Source: Odobenus rosmarus divergens
Lineage: Eukaryota; Chordata; Mammalia; Carnivora; Odobenidae
Length of the DNA stretch: 64,000 nt
Assembly: GCF_000321225.1 (NCBI RefSeq)
Contig: NW_004450480.1
Coordinates: 981,980-1,045,979 of the forward strand
Direction of reading: 5' to 3'
Shown: piece after piece, positions 1 through 10,480 of the stretch
Layout: each line of letters begins with the position of its first letter
Position numbering within the stretch: position 1 is the first letter of the stretch
The notes under the pieces: generated by a model
The model's database searches: none
What the model was told of the DNA's origin: nothing
The model's input: only the letters and a program-made list of their open reading frames with translations
Translations under genes and position numbers: made by a program

Positions 1-560
1 TAGAGCAGACAAAAAAGATGTCAATCAATAATAGAAGCTTCCATCTTAAGAAACTAAAAACAAACAAACAAAAAAAAATGGCCGAGCAGAAATCTGTGAC
101 CTAGAAAACAGAAAAACAATAGAGAAATTCAATGAAACCAAGTTTGCATTTTAAAAGGATCAACAAAATTGATAAGCCTTTGGTTACTAAACAAGAGATG
201 AAGAGAGAAGACAAAGATGATCAAAAAAAGATATGAAAGAAGCGTCATACTACCGACCCTACAAAGATTAAAAGGCTATCTGAGAATATTCCGTACAACT
301 CTATGTATAAAACTCTATCTTAGCAGAAACCAGTGAATTCTTAGAAAGATACAAACGATCATAACTGACTTGAGAAGAAATAGAAAATCTGAATAGACCT
401 ATATAAAGAAATCATATTAGTGAGTAAAAATCTTCGTATGTAGAAAAGCCTAAGGTCAGAAAGCTTCACAGTTACCTTCTGTGAAATAGTTAAGGGAAAA
501 ACTACCAATTATCCAAAATCCTTTTTCAAAAATTAAAGAGTATGAAAATAGAAAGTCTCA
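1..560 (+). mobile_element. Old L1 ORF2 fragment, decayed
   Basis: The sequence follows the L1 ORF2 segment between the endonuclease and reverse-transcriptase domains. Landmarks are 'atcaacaaaattgataagcc' near 160, the 'gaatagacctat' motif near 392, and a stretch near 450-475 matching the L1 'aaagtccaggaccagatggc' block. Many stops and indels break the frame, so it cannot make protein. The window edge cuts it on the left. The high divergence suggests an ancient L1M-type copy. Assignment rests on remembered L1 sequence, not on a search. Confidence 0.7.
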
Positions 561-679
561 GGTCTTTGTGCTGAAAGTACTGAGGCAGCAGAAATGGTGC
601 TTTGGCGTTTGCCTAACGAAAAAGAGAGAATCCTCTTCCCCCTGTTTCCATACCATACAGGCTATTGAACTTGTATGAT

Positions 680-1108
680 TCAGAGTTCTTTAGAGAAACA
701 GAGCACATAGAATACATAGGCATATATAAGTCGAGATGTATGACAGGAATAGCCTCATGCAATTATTGAGGCTGAGAAGTCCCTTTGCAAGCTGACGACC
801 CAGGGAAGCCAGTGGTATAATTCAGCCCAAGTCCCAAAGGTTGGGTACCAGGAGTCCAGGAGAGAGGATGGATGTCTTAGTTCTGGCAGGAAGAATTCAC
901 CATTTCTCCACTTTTTTGTTCTATTTGGACCCTCAATAGGTTGGATGATATCACTCATGTTTGGGAGGGCCATCTTTACCTGGTTCAATTATTCCAGTGC
1001 TAATTTCTTCCTGAACCTCCCTCACAGACACACCCAGAAATAATGTTTTACCAGCTGTCTGGGCATCCCTTATGCTATTCAGGCTGACACCTACAATTAA
1101 TCATCACA
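680..1108. repeat. Ancient interspersed repeat, family not assigned
   Basis: This stretch has the wording of a widespread eutherian repeat: 'agagaaacagagcacatag' near 693, 'ggctgagaagtcccttt', 'gacccagggaagccagtgg', then 'cacacccagaaataatg' near 1030 and 'atctgggcatcccttat'-like text. I recognise the consensus but cannot name the family with confidence. Part of it gives a 77-codon antisense reading frame (755-988), which I treat as chance. Confidence 0.5.
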
Positions 1109-1112
1109 GAAC

Positions 1113-1578
1113 TGTTAGGAAAATAATGGTTCTTCTCTTTGACAATGCAGAATAAAATGGAGTAAGCATTACTAAGAGAGTTATTTCAAATGGAGCCAGG
1201 AGGACGTTGAAGAGGTGGGGCTTAGGCATGTCTTCTGTCCCAAATTCTCAGAATTCTTTCTGAACTCAGCTAAAAGCCCAGGCATCTGCTATAGGTGAGA
1301 ATGGATATAAATTAACTTTCCACCTAACACTTGCCCTAGCAACCAACCACCTATGGGTTAGTGTAACTGTAGCTAGATCGGTACCAGTCACATTTCCTTC
1401 AAAACAATTTATATACATTCCCTCTATCCTCTTTAAAATCTCTAACTTCTTTTGTCTCCCCAGGGCATGCTTTCAATTTCAGTAGAATCTATGCCTCCTG
1501 GATTGCAATCCCTAAGACCCCAAATAAATGCACATATTTTATTTTGCAGCTTGCAGTTTTGTCTTTTGTTGGTTGACA
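1113..1578 (+). mobile_element. Candidate solo LTR (endogenous retrovirus type)
   Basis: The block starts TGTTAGG and ends TTGACA, so it has TG...CA ends about 466 bp apart. It holds a TATA-like 'tttatataca' (1408-1417), 'ctttaaaa' (1431-1438), and an AATAAA polyadenylation signal at 1523-1528 followed by T/G-rich sequence, the usual promoter, R and U5 order of an LTR. No gag, pol or env sequence is next to it, so a solo LTR is the simplest reading. I could not find a clean short TSD. The flanking old repeat could instead extend into it. Confidence 0.42.
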
Positions 1579-1579
1579 T

Positions 1580-2078
1580 CTTCAAAAAGTCAAAAGCCTT
1601 CTCTTCTTCACCGCTTTCCTCGCCTCCTGCCTTCAGGGGAAGGTTAACACTTCTGTAAAATAACATTTCACCTACATATTTCTCGGGTCACAAAGCCAAT
1701 TTGAAGAAATGATTAATGTAGATATGTTACTCCTTTAGGGCAAATTTTGTATTAAAATATTTTCCCCATAAAATACAATGGACATTCGTATTTCCTGCTA
1801 AAGAGACGTCTGACATTAAATTCAATTTTTGTTAACCTGTACTTGGCCTCTCCCCACCACAACCCCCACCTTGCCTCACTACCTTTCTAGGCTTCTGAGG
1901 ATGTGTATATTTATTCTTGCAACTCAAAAAATCTTCCAGGATATGCTAAATTTTTCACCGATTAATTTACACAACGGAAACCCCAACCCCTTCCAGAGCT
2001 GTTTACACAGGGTTTGGTATTGGTTGTTTTGTTTCAGCTATAGGAGGTTTGCTCCATTGAATTTATTTGGGGTTGCTT
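1580..2078. other. Unassigned noncoding stretch
   Basis: AT-rich sequence with short pyrimidine runs. I recognise no repeat family, RNA or coding exon. Its reading frames are short and lack codon structure. Confidence 0.5.
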
Positions 2079-2080
2079 CT

Positions 2081-2286
2081 TTTTTTTAATTTTTTTAAAA
2101 TTTTTTATAAAGGGAGAGAGTGGGGGGGCGGGGCAAGGGAAGAGGGAGAGGGAGAATGAGAATCTTAAACAGGCTCCATGCCCAGTGCAGAGCCCAACAC
2201 GGGGTTCAATCTCACGATCCTGAGATCATGACCTGAGCCTAAATCAAGAGTCAGACGTTCAACCGACTGAGCCACCCAGGTGTCCC
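2081..2286 (-). mobile_element. CanSINE, antisense
   Basis: Read on the minus strand it begins GGGACACCTGGGTGGCTCAG (ending at 2286), runs through the tRNA-derived boxes ('atctcaggatcgtgagattg' in sense) and ends in an A-rich tail seen here as T-rich sequence at 2081-2110. A likely TSD is 'ggttgcttct' at 2071-2080 against 'gattgcttct' at 2294-2303. Several mismatches to the young consensus suggest an older copy. Confidence 0.9.
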
Positions 2287-2788
2287 TATTCAGGATTGCT
2301 TCTGTTCAAAATAGTCTGGCTCTCTCCTCAGAAGTACCTGCTAGTAATTAAGTATAATCCCCATTCTGGATCCACTGAATTGTCTTACTATCTTTGTCCT
2401 TTGCTTTTGAGAATGGAAGAGGATCTTAATTTCATCTTCCACCACAGTGATTTAATTTTCAACAGTGACTATCTGTCTCCATTTTTATCCTCACTGAAGT
2501 TTTTCATTCTGCTATTGCAATTTTGATTTTCTCATTATCCCTCTTTGTCCCATTAATCTCATTTTTCATCGTACTTCATTTTATTTTCATTTCAATATGA
2601 TTTCCTTGTGGCAGCCTTTCTTGTGGTTCAATTAAGGACACCGATTTTCTCATTTTTTCACCCTGTTTTTGTGCTAAGTCACTTTCAGAGGCTAGTTTTT
2701 CTGAATTTTCAGATTAATGGTTCCTTTCCCTTTTCTGACATATTTTTCATAAATTTCTAGGGTTTTTTTAACGTTTAATTTTATTTAA
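2287..2788. other. Unassigned T-rich stretch
   Basis: The stretch between two antisense CanSINEs is T-rich, with 'tcatttttcatcgtacttcatt'-like wording. I can assign no family to it. The 76-codon frame at 2296-2526 is low-complexity and I do not call it a gene. Confidence 0.4.
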
Positions 2789-2966
2789 TTTTAAATATTT
2801 TATTTATTTATTTGATAAGGAGAGAGCATGAGTGGAGGGGCAGAGGGAGAGAGAGAAGCAGACTTCGGCTGAGCAGGAAGCCTGATGCAGGACTCCATCC
2901 CAGGACCCTGGGGTCATGACCTGAGCCAAAGCAGATGCTTAACCAACTGAGCCACCCAGGAAACCT
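2789..2966 (-). mobile_element. CanSINE, antisense
   Basis: The head is on the right as 'actgagccacccagg' (2946-2960), and the tail is on the left as 'tttatttatttatttgat'. The purine-rich middle 'gagtggaggggcagaggg' is the complement of the CT-rich SINE middle. The terminal GGCGCC is mutated to 'aaacct', so the head is degraded. A TSD around 'gggttt' is possible but weak. Confidence 0.88.
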
Positions 2967-3100
2967 GGGTTTGTCTTGTTTTTGTCTAGAAGAATGACAG
3001 AGTCCATCTGATCTCTTGTTTGCTCATCAATAGGGTGTTAAGGATTGCCACTGAATCCATACTTGTCCTCCTGGTTGTATATGCTATAAACATGAATGTC

Positions 3101-3219
3101 TTTTTTTTTTCTTTCAAGATTTTATTTTTAAGTAATCTCTACACCCAACTTGGGGCTTGAACTCGCAACTCTGAGATCAAGAGTCATTTGAGCTACCAAC
3201 TGAGCCAGCCGGGTGCCCC
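3101..3219 (-). mobile_element. Short CanSINE variant lacking the CT-rich middle
   Basis: Only the tRNA-derived part and a T-run remain: 'aagattttatttttaagtaa' near 3116, 'gagatcaagagtca', and 'tgagccagccgggtgcccc' near 3200. There is no CT-rich segment. A 13-bp TSD brackets it: 'aacatgaatgtct' at 3089-3101 and 'aacatgagtgtct' at 3219-3231. It therefore inserted as this short form, a known older CanSINE class. Confidence 0.88.
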
Positions 3220-3231
3220 AACATGAGTGTC

Positions 3232-5270
3232 TCAATAGAGGCTCTTATTTTGTGCAAACAGCCTTGATAAAGGACAAAGATATAACCTGGCAAAAGCGAT
3301 TCACGTGTACAGCTTCCAGTTCCATTCTCAATGTCTGCGTCAAGTGCATTGCTGGTGGCCTGATCTGATCTTAGCCTATAACCACAACCAAGTGTTTCAT
3401 GAAAAACTACAATTCTCAGCTAGTCCCAGGGGAGGCATTTCCTACATCTTCTCTTGTCGTTCCTCTCAGCTTCCTGTCCATTTGATTTCTGGGAGCTTTG
3501 GTCTCTTATTCAATGTGAAACAGAGAGACCTGACTGAGGTAGAGAGAGAGCGAGAATGAATGGAAGGAATACCACAAATATGTCTTTTTCCAAAAGAACA
3601 CCTGTAGGGTGGAGCGGGGTGGGGGGCGGGCAGGAGGGGACATAGCTTAGTTCACTAAAAAGGCTGGTCTGGTATTTTAAAAGGAGAGGTCTGACAGATA
3701 AAGGTCTTTCATGGACTATTAAAAAGGCATTACTAAGTAAGTGGGAATTTATATAAGATAGTGGCTTAGATGGACCATCTGGGTTATTGCTCAGCTTTTT
3801 CACCTTGCACCGCCTCTTCAACTGTATTTTAATGACAAGTTGTGCGAGTGTGAATCCAAGGCTGCTGATCAGATGCTTTTCTAAATCTGAAGCCACAAGG
3901 GAAAATTTCACTGAGCACTTACCCAAATGATGATGAATGTCATGTTAGTAGAGTCTGAAATGCAAAGATGAGGGCAGAAAAATCCTCATTAAAAAAAAAA
4001 AATTGAACAAGTGTCTCAGTTTCACTGCATTTATTGTTTTCCTTTTGTGGGGGAAAAATAAAATTCTCTAATGGATCCAATAGTACATTTTGTTTTGTTT
4101 TTTCATCATACCACAGCCCTTCTATAAAATTACAAGTGATCATGACACTGTGAGAATTTATTGACATCATAAAACAGTGAGATTATTTTATAATAGTGTT
4201 ACTCATTTCTCTTCTCTAAATGCTTATCTTCCATATTTCTCATTCTCTAGAGGAGACAAAGGATGACTCTAGCACCTCACATTTTAAAGAATTTATTGGT
4301 ATGTAGTTTAAGAAAAATGGTCAATATTTCTTGCTTCTCCCCATGAAGTGACATAATGAACTCATGGACTATTCTTATTCACAGAGTCTTTCTACTGGTG
4401 AATGTTGCATTTGACAGAGTCCAGGATTTTAATGAAAACACCATTTTTAAATGCTTATTTGGAAGTCGGGAGCAAACAGAGCCTGTGACAGGCAAAACAG
4501 GCTTTTGCTGGGATTGTATGATGGCTGATCAGATTGCACATGCTACTAACATATGAGCTTCGTGGAGGAGGCTTTCTTAATGTAACAAGCAGTCTCAAAA
4601 AAGTATTCAGTGCCATTGTCAGAATCACAGCGTTTACACTTGTCAAGGGGAATAAAGAGGCATCAGGCTGCTGGTTTTCAAATTATGTGGCATCGATTTG
4701 GTACAGACTGCCATGGAACATTCTCCATACAGTTGCTATGTAAAAATGTAAATTTTTTTCATGTAAATTCTTAATTCAATAATTTTTCTCCAGGCTCCTC
4801 CCATCCTCAATTTGTCTTCATTTCTCCAATTCTTTGTAGGAAATTAGGGACCTCATTATTCATGGGTCGGGAAGAATTCAATGAATCCTGGAGAAAAGGT
4901 AATTTATGAAGGCAAGTCACTCTCTCATCTTCAATGTGCATAAATAATAATAATTTATTGTCATGATACAATGACCTGTTTTCTATTTATGGCTTTGGCC
5001 CTGAGAAAAATTAAGTACAACAGATTTTCCATGTAAAAAGATGAATTTGTGAGCCACTTGTCTGTCAGAGGAGAGCCTCATTTGGAAGCAATTGAGTATG
5101 CCAGTGAATTGTATTGTTTCTTTCTTTTGGAAACAATACAAGCTCAAAGTTATGACATCTACTCCTGCCCTTTGACAAAGAAAATGATTTCAAGAGTGAA
5201 CACTAAATTATTTCATAGCAGAGTTCTTTCTAGCCACTATATCTTAGTTTGACTGTGTATGTTCCTAAAA
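3232..5270. other. Unassigned noncoding stretch
   Basis: About 2 kb without a repeat I can name. A 138-codon antisense frame (3510-3926) shows no domain, no matching exon borders and ordinary composition, so I leave it uncalled. The stretch holds a small perfect hairpin at 5109-5141, listed separately. Confidence 0.45.
5109..5141. other. Perfect 12-bp inverted repeat with 9-bp loop
   Basis: TTGTATTGTTTC at 5109-5120 is followed by a 9-base pyrimidine-rich loop and its exact complement GAAACAATACAA at 5130-5141. It is A/T-rich and lies in sequence not assigned to any repeat. It could be chance or the remnant of a small inverted-repeat element. Confidence 0.7.
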
Positions 5271-5280
5271 ATGTATGTAG

Positions 5281-5430
5281 GTGTATTATGTGTATATATA
5301 CATATATACTATAAACATATGTTTATATGTGTATATATACACGCATATGTATACACATAACACACACACATATGGTATATATACACATAAGGTGTGTATG
5401 TATGTGTGTGTGTATGTTTTTCCCAAAGTG
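5281..5430. repeat. TA/TG microsatellite cluster
   Basis: Alternating purine-pyrimidine sequence, with 'gtgtatatatacatatatac', 'cacacacacata' and 'gtatgtgtgtgtgtatg' segments. It is a compound (TA)n(TG)n(CA)n tract. Reading frames across it (5281-5514) are artefacts of the repeat. Confidence 0.85.
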
Positions 5431-5609
5431 TGTGTATCTAAATTATGTCATGCATATACTGATACCCTCCTGTCAGAGATGCAGCTGATGACATGGTTTT
5501 TCACTGAAGTTTGATAAAGCAATTTACATCTTGGTACTATTGAAAGCTACAGCATCAATTCAGTCCAGCCACCATTTTTGGTCAGATCTTCTTTCTCAAC
5601 TTAGCTATA

Positions 5610-5850
5610 AAGGTTTTTGGTTTGTTTTTTAATTGAGGCATAACATACATGTAGCAGTATGTACAAATTCTAAGTGTACAGCTTGATGAATATTTATGTA
5701 CGTCTACACCTGTGTAAGCACTGTCCAGATGATGATAAGAGCATCTCCAGCCCCGTGGAAGGTGCCCTCTTGCTCCTCCTCAAGATATAACCAACACTTT
5801 TACCTCTCTTTCCTGGCTTTGAACTCCTCATAAACAGAATCAACAACCTG
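5610..5850. repeat. Ancient LINE-like remnant, family not assigned
   Basis: Wording such as 'attgaggcataacatacatg', 'taagtgtacagcttgatgaa' and 'aactcctcataaacagaatc' resembles a familiar dispersed eutherian repeat whose consensus includes 'ataagtgtacagctcaatga'. The copy is too diverged to name. Confidence 0.4.
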
Positions 5851-6029
5851 AACTCCTATGTTGGCCTTGCCAAAGGAGCCAACATAAGACCGACTTCTTG
5901 CCATTCAATTGTCTTTTGACAGAATTGGACCAAATCACTAGTTTCTCTGATTTTCTTTTTGGAGATTACTTTTGAAAATTATGACGTGTCTCTTCCTCGT
6001 ACGGTTTTGGGTGGACTTTTGTACTCTTT

Positions 6030-6318
6030 AAAGAGTGGAACATTTATTCACTCATTTATTTGTTCATTCACAAAATAAGTATTAAGCAGCTACCATGTTC
6101 CAGCAGCAACACTGGTGGATGTAGGGTCTGAAGAATAAAATGGACATGGTACCAGCCTCAGGAATTTCTAGTCCAATGCGGAGATAAACAAAAACCAAGC
6201 ACAAGTACAAATGGTGGTAGGTGCTATGAGGTAAAAGTAGAGGAGATGAAGAAAAAAGTAACAAAGGTATCATATTTCTGAGGGGTTGGTCAGAGAGGGC
6301 CTCTGAGGAAATGCTATT
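6030..6318 (-). mobile_element. L2 3' end, antisense (left part)
   Basis: It begins with 'tttattcactcatttatttg', the complement of the L2 TGAA-repeat 3' terminus. Next comes 'taccatgttccagcagcaac', in place of the L2 'gtgccaggcactg' block, and then 'ggtcagagagggcctctgag' near 6287. The CanSINE at 6319-6500 splits it from its right part. Confidence 0.65.
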
Positions 6319-6500
6319 TTTCTAAAGATTGATTTAGAGTACGAGTGGGGGGAGGGGCAGAGGATGAGAGAGAATCTCAAGCAGCCTCCCCACTGAGCAC
6401 AGAGGCCCACGATGCAGGCTCCGTCTCTCGATCCTGAGGTCATGACCTGAACAGAATTCAAGAGTCAGATACTTAACCAACTGAGCCACCCAGGCACCCC
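6319..6500 (-). mobile_element. CanSINE, antisense, inserted in L2
   Basis: The head reads 'ctgagccacccaggcacccc' at 6481-6500, and the body includes 'gatcctgaggtcatgacctg'. The TSD is 'aggaaatgctatt' (6306-6318) and 'aggaagtgctatt' (6503-6515), one mismatch in 13. The target lies inside the L2 remnant, so the SINE is the younger event. Confidence 0.92.
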
Positions 6501-6515
6501 TAAGGAAGTGCTATT

Positions 6516-6770
6516 AAAGTTGAAGCCCGGAGGAAGAGAAGAAGCCAGCCAGGAGGCGAGTCAGGGGAACAACTTAGGCCAGAGGAACAGCATATGCAAA
6601 GGCCTGAGGTAAAAGAGCACAACACATGGAGAAACTAAGAGAAGGACAGTATGTTCCCAATGTACTGAGGGAGAGAGGTGAAGGTGTGGCTTGAGACTGG
6701 AGAGTGGGTAAAGGCAAAATACTAAAGCATTCTCTACAACTTGCACCTGTAAACTTGACATTGATTTCAA
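6516..6770 (-). mobile_element. L2 3' region, antisense (right part)
   Basis: It continues the L2 remnant beyond the SINE. 'gaacagcatatgcaaaggcc' near 6587 matches the antisense L2 block 'gaacagcaagtgcaaaggccctgagg'. It decays into unassigned sequence by about 6770. Confidence 0.6.
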
Positions 6771-7540
6771 TCCTGAGTATCTTGTGATCTGGAGTTCCCA
6801 CTGAATTTTGGGCTACAGTGAGTCAGCCTGTCAAGGGTGTCTTGAGGCCCCTGGAGGACGGTGGGCCTGTGAGGAAAAAAGAATGTGTTCTATCTAAATG
6901 TTGAGACAGAAATGCTGTATAAATATTGAGTATTACTACCATTATTTTGAGTTATCTAAGTGATTTTATATCCAGGTCGGGGGATCATGGTGGGATAGAA
7001 TTCAGCAGTTCCAATAGCAGTTCAAACTCTAGGATACCAATTCACATCTAGGTATCTTTTATCTTGAACAAGTGGCCAGAAAAGTATTTTATCACTGGTG
7101 TTGTTTAGGATTGTCAGAGCATGGTCCTAATAAAAAGTAGACAGAATTTTCATTGATTTTATTATTGTTTTAAAAGTCTCCACAGAAAATGCCTATACCC
7201 AGGCTTAACGTACCCACTTGGATGCACCTCCACTTGGAAGCACTGAAATTTTTATTGCAACCATGACAGTAGCTTAAAATTAGAGCCTGAGAAGAAGTTC
7301 AGAAAGGGACCTCTATTCTCCATAACTTAAAAATTCTGGAATGTCATAGGAAAAATAATTATACACCAAGGAAAATGATAAATTCTCACTAAAATCTAAT
7401 GGAAGACTTGTTCCATTTTTCAAGAGATGGTAATGAGGTGACATGTGATTTATGTAAAGTATTTGTAAAAATTTTCTGTGTTAGATGAAAAGTATCTCTG
7501 AGAATGCTGAGCATTTTGAACCATACAGTACAGCTTAGAG
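6771..7540. other. Unassigned noncoding stretch
   Basis: No family, RNA or exon recognised. Composition is A/T-rich and ordinary. Confidence 0.45.
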
Positions 7541-7856
7541 CACTGGTTCTCAAACTTTTTAGTCTCAAGACCCCTTTTTACTCTGATAATGAGAACCCCC
7601 AAGAGCTTGCCTTAGAAAATTCCAGAAAACACTAGAACACAGAAGCACATATTCCACTAGCCATCAGAGACATAAAGTCATCACAAGTCAAGATTTCTCT
7701 GGAAAACTCCACTGTACTCTCATAAGAGAATGAGAGTAGAAAAGACAAATAATGTCTTAGTATTATATGAAAATAGTTTTGACTTTTCAAATACCTAGCA
7801 AGAGTCTTGGGGACCCTGCTCAGCGGTTCCTAGGCCATATTTTAAGAAATGCTGGC
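7541..7856. mobile_element. hAT-Charlie type nonautonomous DNA transposon relic
   Basis: The left end 'cactggttctcaaacttttt' (7541-7560) and the right end 'ttaagaaatgctggc' (about 7842-7856) are diverged inverted versions of the CAGTGGTTCTCAAA terminus shared by MER1-group hAT elements. Inside are 'tctcaagacccctttttac' and, at the far end, 'gtcttggggaccctgctcag', both typical of these elements. It has no coding capacity. The exact MER subfamily is not assigned. Confidence 0.65.
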
Positions 7857-7899
7857 ACAGAGGTTGACAATATGTGTTTTAAACAACTTAACTTCATCT

Positions 7900-8020
7900 C
7901 CCAACTACACTATCACTGAGATTCTTTCTCTGAGAGTTGGTGTCTTCAGCCCTAAAATGAGTACAATAATACTTACTGCATAAGCTTATGATGAGAGAAA
8001 TATGGTAAATTATAGATAGT
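7900..8020 (+). mobile_element. MIR fragment
   Basis: 'cctaaaatgagtacaataat' and 'cttactgcataagcttatga' line up with the MIR core 'taaaatggggataataatag...acctcatagggttg'. It is short and diverged. Confidence 0.45.
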
Positions 8021-8034
8021 ACATTAGCTAGTCA

Positions 8035-8575
8035 TCTTGGATTGGAAACAACAGGAAACTCAACTCAACTTAGCTGAAGAAAAATGGACCCATTTAATAG
8101 CTCACTTATCTTAGAGGAGCTTTGGCTCCAGCTACTGTGTGATCTAGAGTCCGTGGAGTTATGAGGGATCTCTCTCTGTGTCTTGGCTTTGTTGCCAGAA
8201 TGGCTCACCTCATCATTCAACAATAGTTGCAGAAGTTCCAGGCCATATATCCTCATACTTACTCTCCAGCCAAAAGAAAGTTCTCGGGAACTTTCCGTGG
8301 AAGAAGGAGACAACTTCTCCCAGTACCTGGGATGTAATCACTGTGCTTTATTTACCTGCCCCTTCTCAAATTAGTCACTATAGTCAGAGGAAAGCAATAC
8401 ACTTATTGGAAAGCTATGGGGGCCCATCCCCAGAAGAATGAATTCAATCATATCTAAACCTCATGGCTGCAAGTAGAGAGTGTTGGTTCTCTAAAGGAAA
8501 ACTGGATACTTCGGGTGGTACAAAGGAAGAGATGGTTGCTGGAAGAAAACAGACAAATGGCCACAATAGTCAAAG
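8035..8575. repeat. Ancient interspersed repeat, family not assigned
   Basis: The order of motifs (a 'ggaaactcaactcaacttag' start, 'cccatttaatagctcactta', 'gccagaatggctcacctcat', 'ggttctctaaaggaaaactg', 'tggtacaaaggaagagatgg') resembles a dispersed mammalian repeat whose end reads 'ccaaaggaaaattgg...gaagaaggg'. I recognise the pattern but not the name. The 154-codon antisense frame at 8491-8955 overlaps its end and has no domain I can identify. Confidence 0.4.
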
Positions 8576-9450
8576 TCCAGCTTAGAACAGCCAGTTGAAA
8601 TGTCAGTATCTTTCTCACTGAGCTTTCTTTCATGATCTTCACTTCTGGGATCACCACACTGGTAAACAGCATGAAGCCTCTCTCTGACCAAATAATTGCA
8701 TGGGGTGACTGTCATGGGGGAGATACTTGACTCAGTCAAACCAGCATGAAAGCCTGCTTCCCATAGACTGACAATCTCAACAAACATCATTTTATGCTTT
8801 GAGGCATTCTGTAGTCTAATAGTGCTGAGACGGCCAAAAAGAATATCTCCCAAGGGAAATGAAAACGGCACTAAAGAATGAATAGCCTGTCGGGGGCAGG
8901 GGGGATTTGTGAGTTCAGATATTTTTGTATGCCAGGCTGAGATTCTGACAATCAAATGCTAAAGATGAAAATGCTAGCCTTCAACTTCCATAAATAAGCT
9001 GTGGCTCCAGGGAAGACCTGGGTACCTGGATCAAAGGAAGCCGTATTTTCCAATCAGCATTACTCTCGCATAAAAACTCCTTGCTGAGTTGTTTTCCTAC
9101 CAAGTGGCATCCATTTTGGTGCAAAGATGTGAACACTTAAAAGGCACACATCAGTAAATGGCTCTCTTTTGAGCATGTTGACTGATTCATTGTGTGACAG
9201 AATAGGGTTTTAACATGTCCCAAGTACCTGAATATCAGCAGGAGCTATAAAAACATTAGAGAGATCGGAGTTGATATGATGTCTCTAAATATCCTAGTTA
9301 TCAACAAGCACCAAAAGAAGCATAAGGTCTTTTACCGGCATTTTTCTTTTCAGGTTTTCATTGTAGGATTTTATGGTAGCAATCCCTAACGTTTTTTTCT
9401 TGCCAGCACTTTTATTTATAGGAAAGCCCGTTGTATGTCACTTCTTAAAA
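8576..9450. other. Unassigned noncoding stretch
   Basis: No nameable repeat, RNA or exon. It includes most of a 154-codon open frame on the minus strand (8491-8955). That frame has no signal peptide, transmembrane segment, known motif or flanking splice sites that I trust. Confidence 0.4.
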
Positions 9451-9464
9451 AATGTCAGGACCTA

Positions 9465-9652
9465 CAGGCGCCTGGGTGGCTCAGTTGGTTAAGCGTCTGT
9501 CTTCGGCTCAGGTCATGATCTCAAGGTCCTGGGATCGAGTCCCGCATCGGGACTTGCTCAGCGGGGAGTCTGCTTTTTCCCTCTCCATCTGCCCCTCCCC
9601 CTGCTTGTGCTCTCTCTCTCTCTTTCTGTCAAATAAAAAAAAATCTTTAAAA
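9465..9652 (+). mobile_element. CanSINE
   Basis: A full-length-looking copy: head 'ggcgcctgggtggctcag', then 'aggtcatgatctcaaggtcc', a CT-rich middle, and the tail 'aaataaaaaaaaatcttt'. The TSD is 'aatgtcaggaccta' (9451-9464) against 'gatgtcgggaccta' (9654-9667). An open frame of 118 codons crosses it and is meaningless. Confidence 0.95.
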
Positions 9653-9667
9653 AGATGTCGGGACCTA

Positions 9668-10480
9668 AAGAAAGAAAATGTATTAGATAGGAGACACTCA
9701 AGAGCGGGCTCAGTGGGACCCCTGCCTTCTCCCTGTCTAGTGCTCACACCCCCCTTTAGAATAGGTAAAAGAGACAGCTGCAAACAACTATTAAAATGGG
9801 AAATATAAAAAAACAAAACAAAACAAAAACCCAACTTAATCCAGCCATCCATAGAATAAGTTAGCAAACTTGTAACTTTTTTGGGACAGATTGTGTAACT
9901 ACTGTATCCTTATTACAGAAACTACAAAAATATAGCAAGTGTCGTTTAAATAAGAACTACCCACAATCCCACAAAGTAGAGAAAACTAATGGTCTTACTA
10001 AACATAGTTTTGTCCTGCTTTGCTCACTCAACATTATGTTGTGAACATTTTCTCATGTCAATAGAGAACTCTTCAAAAAAATTATTGGCAATTCAATGTA
10101 TTGGCTACTGAAGAGAAAGAATTAAGGGTTTGTCCTGTTTCCTGTATAAACTCTATTTCAAGGCAATGAAATAGCCATGATTGATATGCAAAAGTTGCTA
10201 TTTATAGAAGCCTTCTAGCTAAAAATGTGGAAAGAATGAGAGAATTTTTAAAATTACCATTTTGTACTCCCTAATGAAGTAATTGATTCAAAGACCTTCA
10301 GTAGATGAACCAGTTGATGAAAGGTTGGAAAGATCAGGCTCCTGCCACCTGAACTTGCTCCACCTTTAGTCTATTAAGAATGGAACAACCAGATATCATG
10401 GGCCAAGATATGAAGCAATATGACAAAATAACACCACCCATAAAATATTCTTCCTTTATAACAAGAAATCCACAACTGGT
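9668..10480. other. Unassigned stretch with possible old LINE wording
   Basis: Near 10020-10070, 'ctcactcaacattatgttg' and 'gaacattttctcatgtca' recall an old dispersed repeat. The rest is not recognisable. No coding evidence. Confidence 0.35.

Noticed and set aside
3510..3926. 138-codon minus-strand frame
   Set aside because: No motif and no context. Low-complexity proline/serine stretch from a C/G-rich patch.
8491..8955. 154-codon open frame on the minus strand
   Set aside because: No recognisable domain, signal or repeat pattern, and part overlaps an old dispersed repeat. Length is within chance for 64 kb of AT-rich DNA read in six frames.
9465..9540. tRNA-like A and B boxes in CanSINE heads considered as tRNA genes
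   Set aside because: The tRNA-related parts belong to retroposed SINEs with A-rich tails and TSDs, and have lost a proper cloverleaf.
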